This document shows positions 32,769 to 43,911 of a stretch of 64,000 nt of DNA, in pieces. The stretch comes from Oikopleura dioica (lineage: Eukaryota > Chordata > Appendicularia > Copelata > Oikopleuridae): contig OU015569.1 in NCBI GenBank assembly GCA_907165135.1, positions 11,532,501 through 11,596,500 on the forward strand, read 5' to 3'. Positions within the stretch are counted from its first letter, which is position 1, and every line of letters begins with the position of its first letter. A program made the position numbers and the translations under genes. The notes below the pieces were generated by a model. That model searched no databases. It was given only the letters and a program-made list of their open reading frames with translations, and had not been told where the DNA came from.

Positions 32769-35700
32769 TCACTTGTGACCTTTGTAGTAATCGCTTTGAT
32801 AAAACTCATGGTCGCCTTCCCACCCGCAGGTGCACCTGTACATTGTTTTTGGCACTGAATCATTCATTAGCGCCGAATCCGTCATGTCGATCTCGTTGAA
32901 GATGTCATCGGGGAATTCAGGGATCACTATATCATGCAGCGACCCAGTAGTCGGCAGAGTGCGATATTCAGGGTCTTTTACTTCCTGAGGAGGCTCTGGA
33001 ATTGCTGGTGCAAGAATCGCTCCAGTCTGTTCCGTCTGTTCATTCTCCACGGCAGGAGCGGGTGCCCAGCTTTCCTCGCCTTCATCAGCCGACTCTGCCG
33101 AAGCGACTTCCATCGCTGACTCGTCATCGGTGCTTCCAAACTCCTCAGCGTAGTTCTCCCGAAGATAATCCTTGTGATAATGCCTCAGATGGCTAGCCAA
33201 ACCAGTCTCTTTTCTGAAACTCTTTTCGCAGTCGTTCACCGGACAGTGATGGCGGGTTGGTCCTGATGCCAAGGTCACTAAATAAAAGCTCAATTATCTT
33301 TAAGAAAGAGCAGCACTTACATTCTTGATCCTTCTTATTTTTAAGAGCCTTCGCCAAAGCCTCCCGTTTCTCCTTCGCTTTCAGTCGATATGTCTTCGCG
33401 TTGCTCTTCTTGATCACCTGGCCAAGTAGATCGAAGAGCAGATCTTTCACCATTTCCGACGCATCGAAAGTAGGAGCTTCTTGGATCGGAGAACTGGATG
33501 GAGATGGTTGAGCGGAAATCGATGTTTTTCGCAGCTTTGAAACACGCGTTTCGGCTTTTGCCTCGGAGTTCTTTCGCTAAAACGAAATTAGTTAAAATCA
33601 ATATTTTTAGCAATTTTTACCTTTCGTCCTCTGACGGCAGGTGACCGAGAGGGTGATAAAGAAGTAACAGTGTTGGTTCGACGACGAGTTCGAGTGGCAA
33701 TTATATCTTCTCCTTTTTTCGCTGCTTCTTCTTGAGGTTGAACTGGAGCTGAGGCGCTTTCTGCTAGCTTTGGGGCCGCAGCGCGAGCAGGAGACTTTTG
33801 CTTCTGCAATTTCGCCGGCCGTCCAGGCGATTTCAAATCCGCAGGAGTCGCTTGTGCCGGGGATTTTGCACGAGCTGGCGAAGTGTGTTGCTTTTGATTT
33901 CGGGCAGGAGATCGTGCTTTTGCTGGAGAAGACGATCGGCCTCTTGCAGCTGGAGAAAGTGGTTTCTCCGGAGAAGCTGGAATTTCTCTGATGATTTCTT
34001 TTGTGTCCGGTGGGAGAACTGTTTTTGTTGGCGACTCTGGCTCCGCTTTAGGCGTCACACGAGCACGAGCGGGTGAAGTAATCTTCTTTGGAGAAGTGAT
34101 GGATCGTTCTTCCGTAGATACTGCTGCTGGAGACTTCGATCTCGGAAGAGCAGCCACTGGCTTCTCTGGGGATGGTGCTCGAGCTGGGCTAGCGGCTGTT
34201 TCAGATTCCGTCTGGCTCTTCTCACGCACCCGTCGAGATCGTCTTAAAACATGAATTGACAACTGTAAAATCGCAAAAATATTTACCTGACTGGTGACTT
34301 GACTGGGGAAGACGGCAGCTTCTCTTCTGGAGTCGTTTGCGAGTCAGTGGATGTCTGGGATTGTGCTGGAGTGTCCTGGTCTTCATCCTTATCCACAGTT
34401 ATATCCATAGACGATTCCACTGAAAAGGTTTATTAGCGATGAAGATAAGTTGAAAATTTTACCATCTGTATTGGCGATAGTTTTGGCATTACCAACAGCG
34501 AAGCTTTCTTCGACGGGAGTTTTCTTCTCTTTAGCAACAGCTTCCTTTTCCTTTGGAACCTCTTTGCCTTCTTCCAGCTCTTTTTTCGGAAGTTCAGCCG
34601 CCCTCTCTGCCTTTTCCAAAAGCGATAATGGCTTTTGAATGACGGGTTCTTGGGACAATCGACTCGGTTTCGATGTTTTTCGCGATTTTTTCTGTCCCGA
34701 TACTGGGGCTGCTTGCTCTTTAGCTGGCGCTTCAGCTATTGGCAAAAGTGCACCTTCTTCCTCTTCCTTCTTTTTCGCCAGTCGTTGGACTAGACTGCCG
34801 AGCGATTTGTCTTTGCTAGATTTCGAGGTTAGCTTCGTTGGAGGCTTCGTTGCCGTTGGCTTTAACTTTGGCGCGTTCGTTTTTGGCGCTGGAGTCGTTT
34901 CAACTGCCTCTTTCTTCGCGTCCTTCGCATTCTTTTTCGATTTTTTTGGTGGGTTGAGTGCCTCGTACTTTGCCTTTGCAGCGATGAGCGCCGATTTCAC
35001 TCCTAAAATAAAATAAAATCAATTGAAGAAGCTTTCGAGAGTTGTAATTACTTTGGTCGTCTTTTTCCTTGTAAAGATTTTCGTAAAAGAAGTGGAAGTC
35101 TTCTTGAGGCCTCAGTTCTGGCTGCCAGTACCCTTCAACTTGCGGAAAAGGTATTTTGAATTCAAGACCGTCCAGGGCAAAACGCACAGAATAGTTTTTC
35201 TCGTTGACGGAAATAACGACGCCTCCGTAAACTCTACAGTCTGTCCATCGACACCAAAGAAGATCGCCGACGTCATAATCTGGCAGTGTAATTGGGACCT
35301 TCTCTTGGGTTCGGGTTTTGATGGTGCCGGAGTCGTTTGATCCAATCGAAAGGGCTGGACTTGCTGATCTTTTCGACCTCGCTGGGGACGGAGAACGCAT
35401 GGCTGAAACAGATGCTCGACGCGATGTTTTTCGTCTACTCGAGTTCTTTTCTAGGTCGACTCCTTCTCTCTCAGCCTTAATTCGAATCTGCTCAAGTTCT
35501 TTTGCCAGACGGCTGCGCCCTCTCTGTGGCTTCTCTTTTTCGACGGTCAAATCGACGGAAAGACTTGATGATGAGTCCTCTATTTCCGTGACCTTTTGTT
35601 CTTCCTTCGAGTTTTCTTTTGCTTCCTTCTGTGCCACAGTTTGGGTCGCCAGAGCCTTGGGAACATTCTTGACTTCCTTCTCTTCTGTCTTTGGCTCCGT

Positions 35701-38047
35701 TGCCTTCGATCTAAGATTCTTGGGCGCTGGCACTTCTTCATCTTCTTGCACATCTGCTGGCTTGACGGGAGCGGGAGTTTCTTCATTTTCATCAACGACA
35801 GAATCAGTTTTGGCTCGTTTGCGTTGAGTGACATTTGGAGAGACAATTGGCGATGCTTGTCGCTTTGTAGGAGAACTAGAGGATGATTTAACGATTAATT
35901 CAGATGGATGAAAGAGTCTTACCCGTAGATGGACCTTCGCTGTCGGACTGGCTTCGATTCCGGATCTAGGTCTTCCAAAGTCTCTTCAATTGGGACGGGC
36001 AGTTCACCGCTAAGTTCTTTGAAGAAATTCGCCAAAGTCTAAGAAAGGGTTGAAAAGACGATCGAATAGAATTCATTACCTTGTTCGCGATCTTTTCTTC
36101 TTTGGCACTCATCGCTTTCACCCGATCAAAAGTGACGGTACTCTTGACCTGGTCGTCGAACAGAACTTCATAGTGGCGAGGAGGGAGGCCGACAACAGTA
36201 GCGGCGAACCAACGGCCTTCGCTGTTCTTTTGCGCCTTCCATTCGGCGAGCACGCGATCTCCGATTTTAAAGGTGTGTTTTACTGGGGCTTCCTCGACTA
36301 CAGGCTCGTATTGGACGAACTCCGGTGTGCACTCGAACCAGTCGTCAAAGCGCTGTGGCCAGTTGCAGAAATGCACATAAAGATGAGTGCTCTTGCGATC
36401 TTCTACGGTTAGTTCTCCTTTCTTGTTCCGGGGCGGGGCGATGATCTTCGCTTGATACCAGCCGCCCATCGAGAAAATGCGCACTTTCTTCCCATAGCCA
36501 TCCGCACCAAGCAAAGTCTGCAGCAATTCAGCGCCAGTTGGGATTCTCTTCGATCGTCTCGAAGGTGAGGGGCTGCTATCAATGGAGCTCGCAGGCGAAA
36601 GAAGAGATTTTCCTATTCCAAGCGGCAACGCTGGCAACAGTGGCGCTGGCAAAGCTTGACGAGTGCTACGTGCTCGGCCTATCGCTGGGGCAGAAGCAGA
36701 CTTTATCAAGGGAGGAGCATTTCCTACCGATCGCCTCGAAACACGACGAGTCTCTTTCTTCACATTCGTCAAGATTGATTTCTCCTCTTCCGGTTTCTTC
36801 GGTTCATTTACCGAGTGATTCTCTTCAATCTTTCCTGCTTTTCGAGGACTGCTTCGTCGAGATGCGCTTTCTTCTATTTTTCTAGACTTGGCCGGACTCT
36901 CGACGGTCATCTCTTCTTGCTCAGGTTCAGCTGCTTCAGGTATAGCGCTTCGTAGTGTTCGTTTAGGCGTTTTTGGTGAATCCTCCTTGACGATGACAGC
37001 ATCATTTTTATTTTTCTTCGGCGAGTCGATCTTTTTGGGCGAAATGGAAGCTGGTTTGCTGGTAGTGGTCGACTTTCTGGTCTTTGATCGTCCCCGCGCA
37101 TTTTCATCTTCTTTCTTTTTCGAGTCATTTTCAGAGTCTTCAGTTGTCAGATCAAGAATTTCAGAGACAGGAGAGGCTGGTCTTTCCAATTCTCTTTTTG
37201 CTGCTTTCTTTGGACTAGCTGGAGTTTGAGTTTTAACTGGAGTCTTCGATCTTGACTTGGAGTTACTTTTCGCCGGCGTTTTCTTTACTGTTCTTTCTGG
37301 AGTTTTGTCTTTTACAGCGGGAGTTTCAACTTCTGGCTCAGGGGTCATTTCCGTCAGGCTTGGCTTTCTAGAGTTGGCTGGAGAGGGCTTTGCGGAGCGT
37401 TGAGATCGGGATGCTCTGCTGGAGCCTCGTGATCGAGAAGTGGAGCTCACTGGAGAAGTGTTCGAGCTGCCGCCTCGTCGGGTAGTTCTTTTTTGATTAT
37501 AATCCTCCTCGGTCAAGTCTTCGGGATTAAGTAATTTGAGTTTGTTGACGTGGGGCTTGTTGTACTGCTCGTTTGCGTATTCGATGCCCTTTTGCGCTTC
37601 CTCCTCGCTGTAGGGGGAAATGTCCGTCTCGGGCGTTTTGGACTGACGAACCCCGTCGTAGAAGCGCACAACGTACATCGGAGTGACCGGATTGGCGTCG
37701 GCCTTTTTGATGACGCCGGCGTAGCGCTGCCCGTCTTTGCGGAAGAGCGCGATGATCTTCTCCTCGGGCTTGAAGCGCGGCTCGATCATCACGGGCTCCG
37801 GCGCATTGGAAAAGACGACTTCAGTCGTGTCGAAGTCGAACTCCACATCGTAGCTCTTTCGCCAGCCCAAGTAGTGGACTTTGAAGCGGCGCAATTCTCG
37901 GTCGATATTCACCACTTTCGCTGGGTGTTCGACACTCTGGGAAAAAAGAAAAGGGTAAGAAGTGAAGATTTTTGGGAAGTTTTGAACTACCTTGCCAGTT
38001 TTAGAATTGATTCCATCTTTGACGAGCACTTTGTCTCCAATCTTCAT
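32769..38047 (-). CDS. PHF20/MBD-R2-like Tudor and zinc-finger chromatin protein
   Basis: Roughly 1,500-1,600 residues over ten or so exons. In order: an N-terminal chromo/Tudor-like domain (MKIGDKVLVKDG; AKVVNIDRELRRFKVHYLGW), a second (IIALFRKDGQRYAGVI...VVRFYDG), a long Ser/Arg/Pro linker, an MBT-like module (WYQAKIIAPP...YVHFCNWPQRFDDWFE), Tudor GDRVLAEWKAQKNSEGRWFA, another (YDVGDLLWCRWTDCRVYGGV), a basic region with SPARA repeats and an AT-hook-like SPGRPAKLQ, then a C2H2 finger (CPVNDCEKSFRKETGLASHL..H). It ends YRCTCGWEGDHEFYQ, where PHF20 has a PHD finger, here apparently reduced. Order and finger resemble the NSL-complex reader PHF20/MBD-R2. Start ATG 38045-38047 behind a TTTGTTTAG acceptor. 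Confidence 0.8.
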
Positions 38048-39132
38048 GGATTCAAGAGGTTTATCCACTAAACAAAATCTTAAAAACTGATCAAGGCAAT
38101 AGTGAACAATTAATTTTCCATGCGTTACTTTGAGAGATTGAACTGGACTCGGAATTGGGCCCCGAAAAAACGGAAAAATTCACGCTGTAGTGCCTGGGCT
38201 CGGCAACCTGTGTATAAACCTGTGTTTTTAGTCTTTTTAAAGCCATGAGTCAGGAATTCTACACAGGTTGCTGAACTCAGCAGTGAAAAAAGTGAAGAAA
38301 TAAGAGTGCTAAAAGCGCAATTTCCAGATGATTCCGAGACCAGAAGTTTTAAATTGATTCAAGCTACGATTTTTGTTAGAAATTGACATCAAAAGAGCGG
38401 TTTTCTCGACAAAAATGATAATCAAAATCAACCAGAAAGTGATAATTTTTATCAAATCCCAGAAAATGGTGAAAAAACAATCAAATGCACAATCAACAAT
38501 TCAATTTACAATTTATCGAGAAACTAACAATCAATTCAAAGCGACATTCTTTTACCTTCGTTTGTTGAACCTAGAAAAGCAGAAAGTAAAAAAAAGAAGA
38601 GAAATTTTAAAATAATTATAAAAAAAATTAGTTTTTCTTAGAATATTACTTTTTTCGTGGGTTTTTCGTCGACCATCCGGATTGGCGGATGGTCTTTCTT
38701 CTTATTCTTTCTTTTTTCTTTTTGGCAATCTCTTTTTTTTCGCGAGAAAAACGGTCTCTTTTCGGACTTTTTCTTTTTGAGAAGAGAAAAAAGGAAAACG
38801 TAGTAACTTTCCCGCGAGGGCAAAAAAGCAGTGGGCGCTGGCTTGAGTCAGAATGATCAATGGCGACAGTGATCAGCGCCGACCAATCGAATCCAGCGAT
38901 GGCGCAAAAGATTCCTCGCTGAAAGGTGGCGCTATTTCTCGCGGAATTTGTCTTTTCGATGGAATTTCAGTGTTTTTTCAAATCAAAGGCGAAAATTATG
39001 TCATCTGTGGTCAGATCTTTTGATTGGCCGGTCCGGATAATGACTCATTTGATCAGAAAAAAGTATTAAGTGAATCGCCCGAAATTTTGGATCAAAATTA
39101 GATCTCCATTTGAATGTCCTTTCCTTTTCAGA
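38048..39132. promoter_or_regulatory. Head-to-head intergenic region
   Basis: Separates the minus-strand PHF20-like gene from the plus-strand AT-hook gene and must hold both promoters. A GC-richer core at 38840-38960 contains CCAAT (within GACCAATCG) and GATGGCGC/GTGGCGC motifs. The flanks are AT-rich, with a MITE at 38190-38295. No ORF supported. Confidence 0.45.
38190..38295. mobile_element. Short MITE (GGCTCGGCAACC family)
   Basis: About 100 bp palindrome: GGCTCGGCAACCTGTGTA ... TACACAGGTTGCTGAACTC. It is shorter than its relatives at 39533 and 41290 but has the same arm ends. Confidence 0.7.
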
Positions 39133-41122
39133 ATGGAAAAAGAACTTGACTCGGTAGGCGAATGTCCCAGCAATGAAACAGAGCTGTCGCAACTGCCTCA
39201 AGAAGTTCTCCTCGCCAAATGCAGTCAACTCAGTGACAACAGATCAGGAAAGAGAAGGACTGATTCTCCCCGCTGTTCGAGAAGACTCAAGTTCGAGAAA
39301 GAAAATGAAAAGGATCAGGATCCGACAAAGCGAACAAAAATTGGCGAAGATAAAGTTCCGTATGTCGATCGTTGATTTCGAGCTTTCAGTTGTTTTTTTT
39401 TTAATTTAGGGGAGAAATCAAGGATGATCAGATGAAAAGCGAAACGAAGAAAAATGAGGCTAAGCCCGGAGAAAACAGTGTTCGTAGAACACGCGCCCGT
39501 GCTTTACATGAGACAGGTATTCTGTGAAAGCTGCAGTCTCGGCTCGGCAACCTGTGTAGGAAACCTGAGTCAGGATTCTGAAGGAGCGTTGAGTTTTTGA
39601 AAAACTCTACGCGGTTTTTATGAAAGCTCTTTCGAAGCCCTGACTCAGGTTTTCTTCACAGGTTGCCGAGCTGAGGCTACAGTAATTCAATCGTCTTTTA
39701 AGTCCTGAATGATTGATAAAAATCGCGCTTTGAGTGGTTTCGATTTTCATCAACCATTCAGGATTAAAAACGCTATCAGAAAACCTAATATTTGAATGCC
39801 TTCCGCTAATATAATTCCCTAGAAATGCCCGGCCCAAGTGGATTATCAAAGATGAAGTCGAGTCTACCTCCCTCTACTGAACAAAAACGCGGCAGAGGAA
39901 GACCTCGCAAGCTAGAAAATAAAGCCGCAAATACGTTAGTGACTGAGAATTTAACTCTTCTTGCTTCGATTTCAGAATTTCTCCTATCCGAAATGAAAAG
40001 CCAAAAATCAAGAAAATCATGATCATGGACGCACCGAGTCAAATTAGACGAAAAAGTGCCCGAGTTATTAAAAAAACAGGTTCTCAGATCAAGAGGTTAA
40101 AAAAATCGAGAAGCCGCTTGCGGCTTCGAGTTAAGGAATCTTAAAGCCGCATTGAGGGCGGCTTTTCTGTTTCATCGTTACTTAGATAAAGTTATTCCGT
40201 GAGAGCTTTTCGTCTTTGACATGATTTTTCAGAAAAAATCAAGGAAGAGCCTAAACCAGAAACTGAATCTTCCAGTGAAGAAAGTGAAGAGGAGGAGGAG
40301 GAAAAACTTGTTGGTGCTGCGAAAAGAAAGGTAAAGAGGGGTAACTTTTCTAAAATTATTTCGGGAAATTAAATTGTCCAAAATTGTAGATTAAACTTCG
40401 AGTTCTGAGCCCGAGATTGTTAATTTTCGGAAAATGCACAATCTCGGGGTCTCATTCCGGAGTTTAATCGACAATCTTGGACGACGATAAGGAGTGGGTG
40501 TTTAAAAAATATTTAGGCCAGAAGACGGCCATGTTTCGAATACAATTACGAGAATTTGCAGGCGCGGCTGAATTCTGAAAGTCAGTTGAATCAAGTTATG
40601 CGGGTAAGGTTGAAATGGACTAGATTGCTAATTATCAGTAATTTACTAATTACTATTATCGGACATTCCTTTTTCAGAGATTCGGCTGCCTCCCATCAAC
40701 GCCGGAGGAATTGTTGGCCGATGTTTCAACTCATTTGCGCCAGCTTTACAACAGCGAGCCGCTGGTTCTGAAGACCGAACACACGGAGCTTGTGAACATT
40801 AATGACGCCGATTTTAAAAAGAAAATGCGGATCAGGGTCATTCCGGTAATTTTAAGACTACTTTACGCCGTTTTGGAGAAAACTGTTTTTCATATCTTCA
40901 TTTTAGAAAGAAAAACCGACGCTGTTCCTTTCAAAGGAGGAAATAAGCATAAAAGAGAAGCTGAAACGGCAGCTGGCGGAAAAGAGGATCGACGAACGAA
41001 ACCCAGAGTCCGAAAAGGGCAAGGAAATCGAAACTGCGAAAAAGAAACTTTTCAGCTACTTGGGCAAAAATTTCAACCACAATGGAACACGAAAGACCTA
41101 CACCGACCCTGATAAAGAATGA
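39133..41122 (+). CDS. AT-hook nuclear protein, family unknown
   Basis: About 380 residues over seven exons. ATG 39133 lies one base behind a CCTTTTCAG acceptor, the tightest trans-splice-type start here. The N-terminus is acidic and charged. Two similar short basic motifs end exons (SVRRTRARALHET and QIRRKSARVIKKT). GPSGLSKM is followed by an AT-hook KRGRGRPRKLE, then an acidic Ser/Glu run, CFEYNYENLQARLN, FGCLPSTPEELLADVSTHLR, and a C-terminus KKKLFSYLGKNFNHNGTRKT YTDPDKE. Stop TGA 41120-41122. Introns 3, 5 and others carry palindromic repeats. DNA binding is inferred from the AT-hook; the conserved C-terminal part was not matched to a family. Confidence 0.65.
39533..39688. mobile_element. 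MITE in AT-hook gene intron (GGCTCGGCAACC family)
   Basis: Arms CTCGGCTCGGCAACCTGTGT and ACAGGTTGCCGAGCTGAGG, with inner matches CCTGAGTCAGG/CCTGACTCAGG; about 155 bp. The best-preserved member in the window. Confidence 0.8.
39692..39775. repeat. Small palindrome next to the MITE
   Basis: CTTTTAAGTCCTGAATGATT is mirrored by AACCATTCAGGATTAAAAACG, giving an 80 bp hairpin in the same intron. A different sequence family from the adjacent MITE. Confidence 0.6.
40106..40166. repeat. GCCGC hairpin repeat
   Basis: TCGAGAAGCCGCTTGCGGCTTCGAG followed by AAAGCCGC...GGCGGCTTT: two GC hairpins in AT-rich intron DNA. Same family near 9610, 17520, 41340, 42275, 44171, 45001, 59328 and 62506. Confidence 0.75.
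40376..40488. mobile_element. MITE in AT-hook gene intron (GATTAAACT family)
   Basis: TCCAAAATTGTAGATTAAAC...CCGAGATTGT is mirrored by ACAATCTCGG...GTTTAATCGACAATCTTGGA; about 110 bp, no ORF. Confidence 0.7.
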
Positions 41123-41284
41123 GAAGTTTTTAAGAAATCCACTATCAGAGCTAGAATCACTGCTTTTGTGAATACCATTTTTGAAACTGCCACTTTCAGT
41201 TGAATAAACTGACTCCTAGAGGGCCTTATTTTAAACATTCTGTGCGAACTAAAGGAGTTCAATAACAAAAAGAATTCCAGAATG

Positions 41285-41510
41285 CTTTAACTGGCCACGG
41301 TAACCTGTGCAGAAAACCTAAATTAGGGTTCCGGAAGATCATTGGTGAAAGCCGCGTAGCCGCTTTCTTAAAAATAAAGCCGCGTAGCCGCTTTCTTAAA
41401 GAATAAAGCCGCAAAGCGGCTTCACCAGAAATGATGAAACAGATAGATTCACCCACCGTCAGAAACCTGACTCAGGTTTTCTAGACAGGTTGCTGAGCCC
41501 GTTGCTCGAA
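41285..41510. mobile_element. MITE with nested GCCGC repeats
   Basis: Outer arms CCACGGTAACCTGTGCAGAA and TTTTCTAGACAGGTTGCTGAG belong to the GGCTCGGCAACC family. The centre holds three tandem GCCGC units (AAGCCGCGTAGCCGCTTTCTT), so one repeat family appears inserted into another. Lies between the AT-hook and eL6-like genes. Confidence 0.65.
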
Positions 41511-42061
41511 GCCGCGAGCGGCTTCTCGAGCTTTTCAGTAATTCGGGAGTCCTATTTGCTACCGAACAAGTTTGATTACGACATTACTAATTTTCAAACT
41601 AAATAGGAGCTTTTTCTTTGTAAAAATATTGTTGACGTAGTGTCAAAGAGTACTTACGGATCCACATTTTTCCGATAGTCTTTTTTAAAGCTGCCAGTAA
41701 TTAATCGGCGCAAGAATAGTCGGCCAAATGAAGAAAATTGCAACTGTGGAGACGCCTCCGCTTTGCGATGAGTCATACCCGCGCGCGACCAATCATAGCG
41801 CGCGAATGGAAAATCCGTAGAGAATGGTTTTCCGTGAGTGCAGTTGCAGTTTTAACGCCCACGCAAGGTTCGGTCCGCGGTTTTTGGAAAAGAACTATTT
41901 TACTTTCCATAAATTTGCTTCTTTAGTAAAGAAATAATGCATCAAAAGGGTTGAATTTTTGTCATCTATTTCGACTCTTGTTTTCTCATTTATATTCAGC
42001 AAGATTCGAATTTGACAGGTTTTTTTTCAGCAAAAAGCAACAGATGTAAGAAGAAATAATT
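41511..42061. promoter_or_regulatory. Upstream region of the eL6-like gene
   Basis: Holds a GC-rich core 41770-41810 with a CCAAT box (GACCAATCATAG) between CGCGCG runs, then a T-rich tract ending TTTTTTTTCAG at about 42030, 31 bases before the ATG. Probable promoter and leader acceptor. Confidence 0.4.
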
Positions 42062-43370
42062 ATGTCGGAAGCTTACTGTAAGAAAATCGCGATCAAAAGG
42101 AGTCTTCCTGAGTCAAGAACCGAAAAGGGGGATCAAAACGAACAAACGCCCTTTTTCAAGAAGAAAAAGAAGAAAAACTCTGATCCGGCGAAATCTTTTT
42201 CTGAAAAGAAGAGAGACTCCTGCTCTCTAGGTACTCTTCCATGTCTCCAATTTTCAATTTGAAACGTCAAAAATCGAGGAGCCGCTCGCGGCTTCAAGAA
42301 AACACAAAAAAGGCCCCACGTAAGGCGGCTAGAATGTTCATTTCCGACTGATGATTCATAAAGCCGCGTGCGGTTTGAATTCAAGTGAACTTCCAAATTC
42401 AAAAAATATTTTCAGAGAGCGGCCAAATTCTGATTCTGTTGACCGGACGCCACCGAGGAAAACGCGTCGTCTTCATCAAACAAATGCGCCAATCGGGCCT
42501 GTTGCTCATTACAGGGCCTTACAGTTTGAACGGAGTCCCCCTCCGCCGCGTCCATCAAAAAACCACAATTACAACTACCACATCTCTTCCGTTATCGACC
42601 GAGGACTTCCAAGTGCCGCCTTTTGTCGACGACTCCTATTTTTGCACGAAAAAGGTGAATTTTCTAGAACTTCGTTTTCGAATATTATCAATTGCCTTTT
42701 TCAAGGCAGTTTCGGATTTTTTCGAAAATGTAGGCTCTGTTATCCATTTTCACTTTGCAATAAGGATGTCGATTTATGATAAAAGATTCTTATGAATTTA
42801 CGTTTCTGACTCATTTTGATAAAGTGTGACCTTGGGTTTTCTTGAGGATATCCCTTCGAAATTTCCTCAGAGCGAGTTTCTCATCGAAACCGAGTGGATA
42901 CCCTTCATATCTCCTCCCTGATACTGGTTGCAGTTTAGGATGGTGGTATTAAGGGTATCTGATTGGGAACATGAGTTCAATGTTCTCTGAAGCAATTTCA
43001 AAGAGATACCCTTAAAGATTTTCAATGTGAAGGTCTGTCGAATTTACTGAGAAACCCATATTGGTAAAAATCTTTTATAAGAAGTCGACACCCTTATTGA
43101 AAAATAGCTTATTTCGCGAATCTAATTCGAATCGTAATTTTTCTCAAATAAAAATGTGATTTTCAGAAACCGAAAGCGACGCTGGAATCAGTGCTAGAAG
43201 ATGTTGGTGACAAGGAAAAAGACGAAGTTAGCGAAGAGCGAAAATCGCTGCAGCGAAAAGTCGACGAAGCGGTTTTAGACTCGATCAAGCGGATTCCCTA
43301 CATGGGCGACTATCTCTCGCAGAAGTTCTCGCTTTCCAAGGGTCAAATGCCGCACAAGATGAATTTCTGA
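42062..43370 (+). CDS. Ribosomal protein eL6 (RPL6)-like
   Basis: 60S subunit protein. Three exons (42062-42230, 42416-42654, 43167-43370) give about 203 residues. The eL6 core is clear: [49 protein letters not shown], and the C-terminus [28 protein letters not shown]. The first exon encodes [20 protein letters not shown] plus a lysine run, unlike eL6 N-termini, which normally carry a WYPSED/YYPTED segment. It is joined in frame (phase 1), so either the N-terminus has diverged or this is a non-standard paralogue. Intron 2 (about 510 bases) is long for this genome and contains an imperfect inverted repeat at 42845-43013. Confidence 0.85.
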
Positions 43371-43911
43371 AGACTGCCCGCTTTCCCTCCTCGGCTCTAG
43401 AATTCGCCAAAAGAAGTAGAAGCGGCGGCGCGAAGAAAAATGACTCACTCGGCCTCGCCAATTGACAATTGCGCTCAAGGCGGTGACTAAGCTCGATTTA
43501 AAAAAAATCGCGAAAAACGAAAAGAAACAGAATTACTATTCGTAAAGAGAGAGATAGAATGGACGAAGAATTGAACGAAAAATATCTTTTTTTATTTCAA
43601 AAATTCTAGAGTTGGCTGAACTTAAGTTCGATGAAGATTAAAAAAACTCCTCGAAAAAGTATTATTATTAAATTAAACCAATTTTAAATTTACTTTTTGA
43701 TCATTATCTATGGAACATTTTCTAAATCAAACTAATATTAATCGGTCACTATTATGATATTCTTTTTAACTTGTTTAACTTTTTAATTGCGAGAAAATCT
43801 TCTTCACTGTTTATGTTAGTCTGTTCTCTTCCTTGATTCCTGTTTTATGTTCAAACTTTGGATTGGTGCTTTCCGAAGGGAACTAAAGGATTTTCTGTTT
43901 TCAGATTTCCG

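Noticed and set aside
34000-38000. Long plus-strand ORFs opposite the PHF20-like gene
   Set aside because: They mirror Ser/Arg/Lys-rich codons of the real minus-strand exons and break at its introns.
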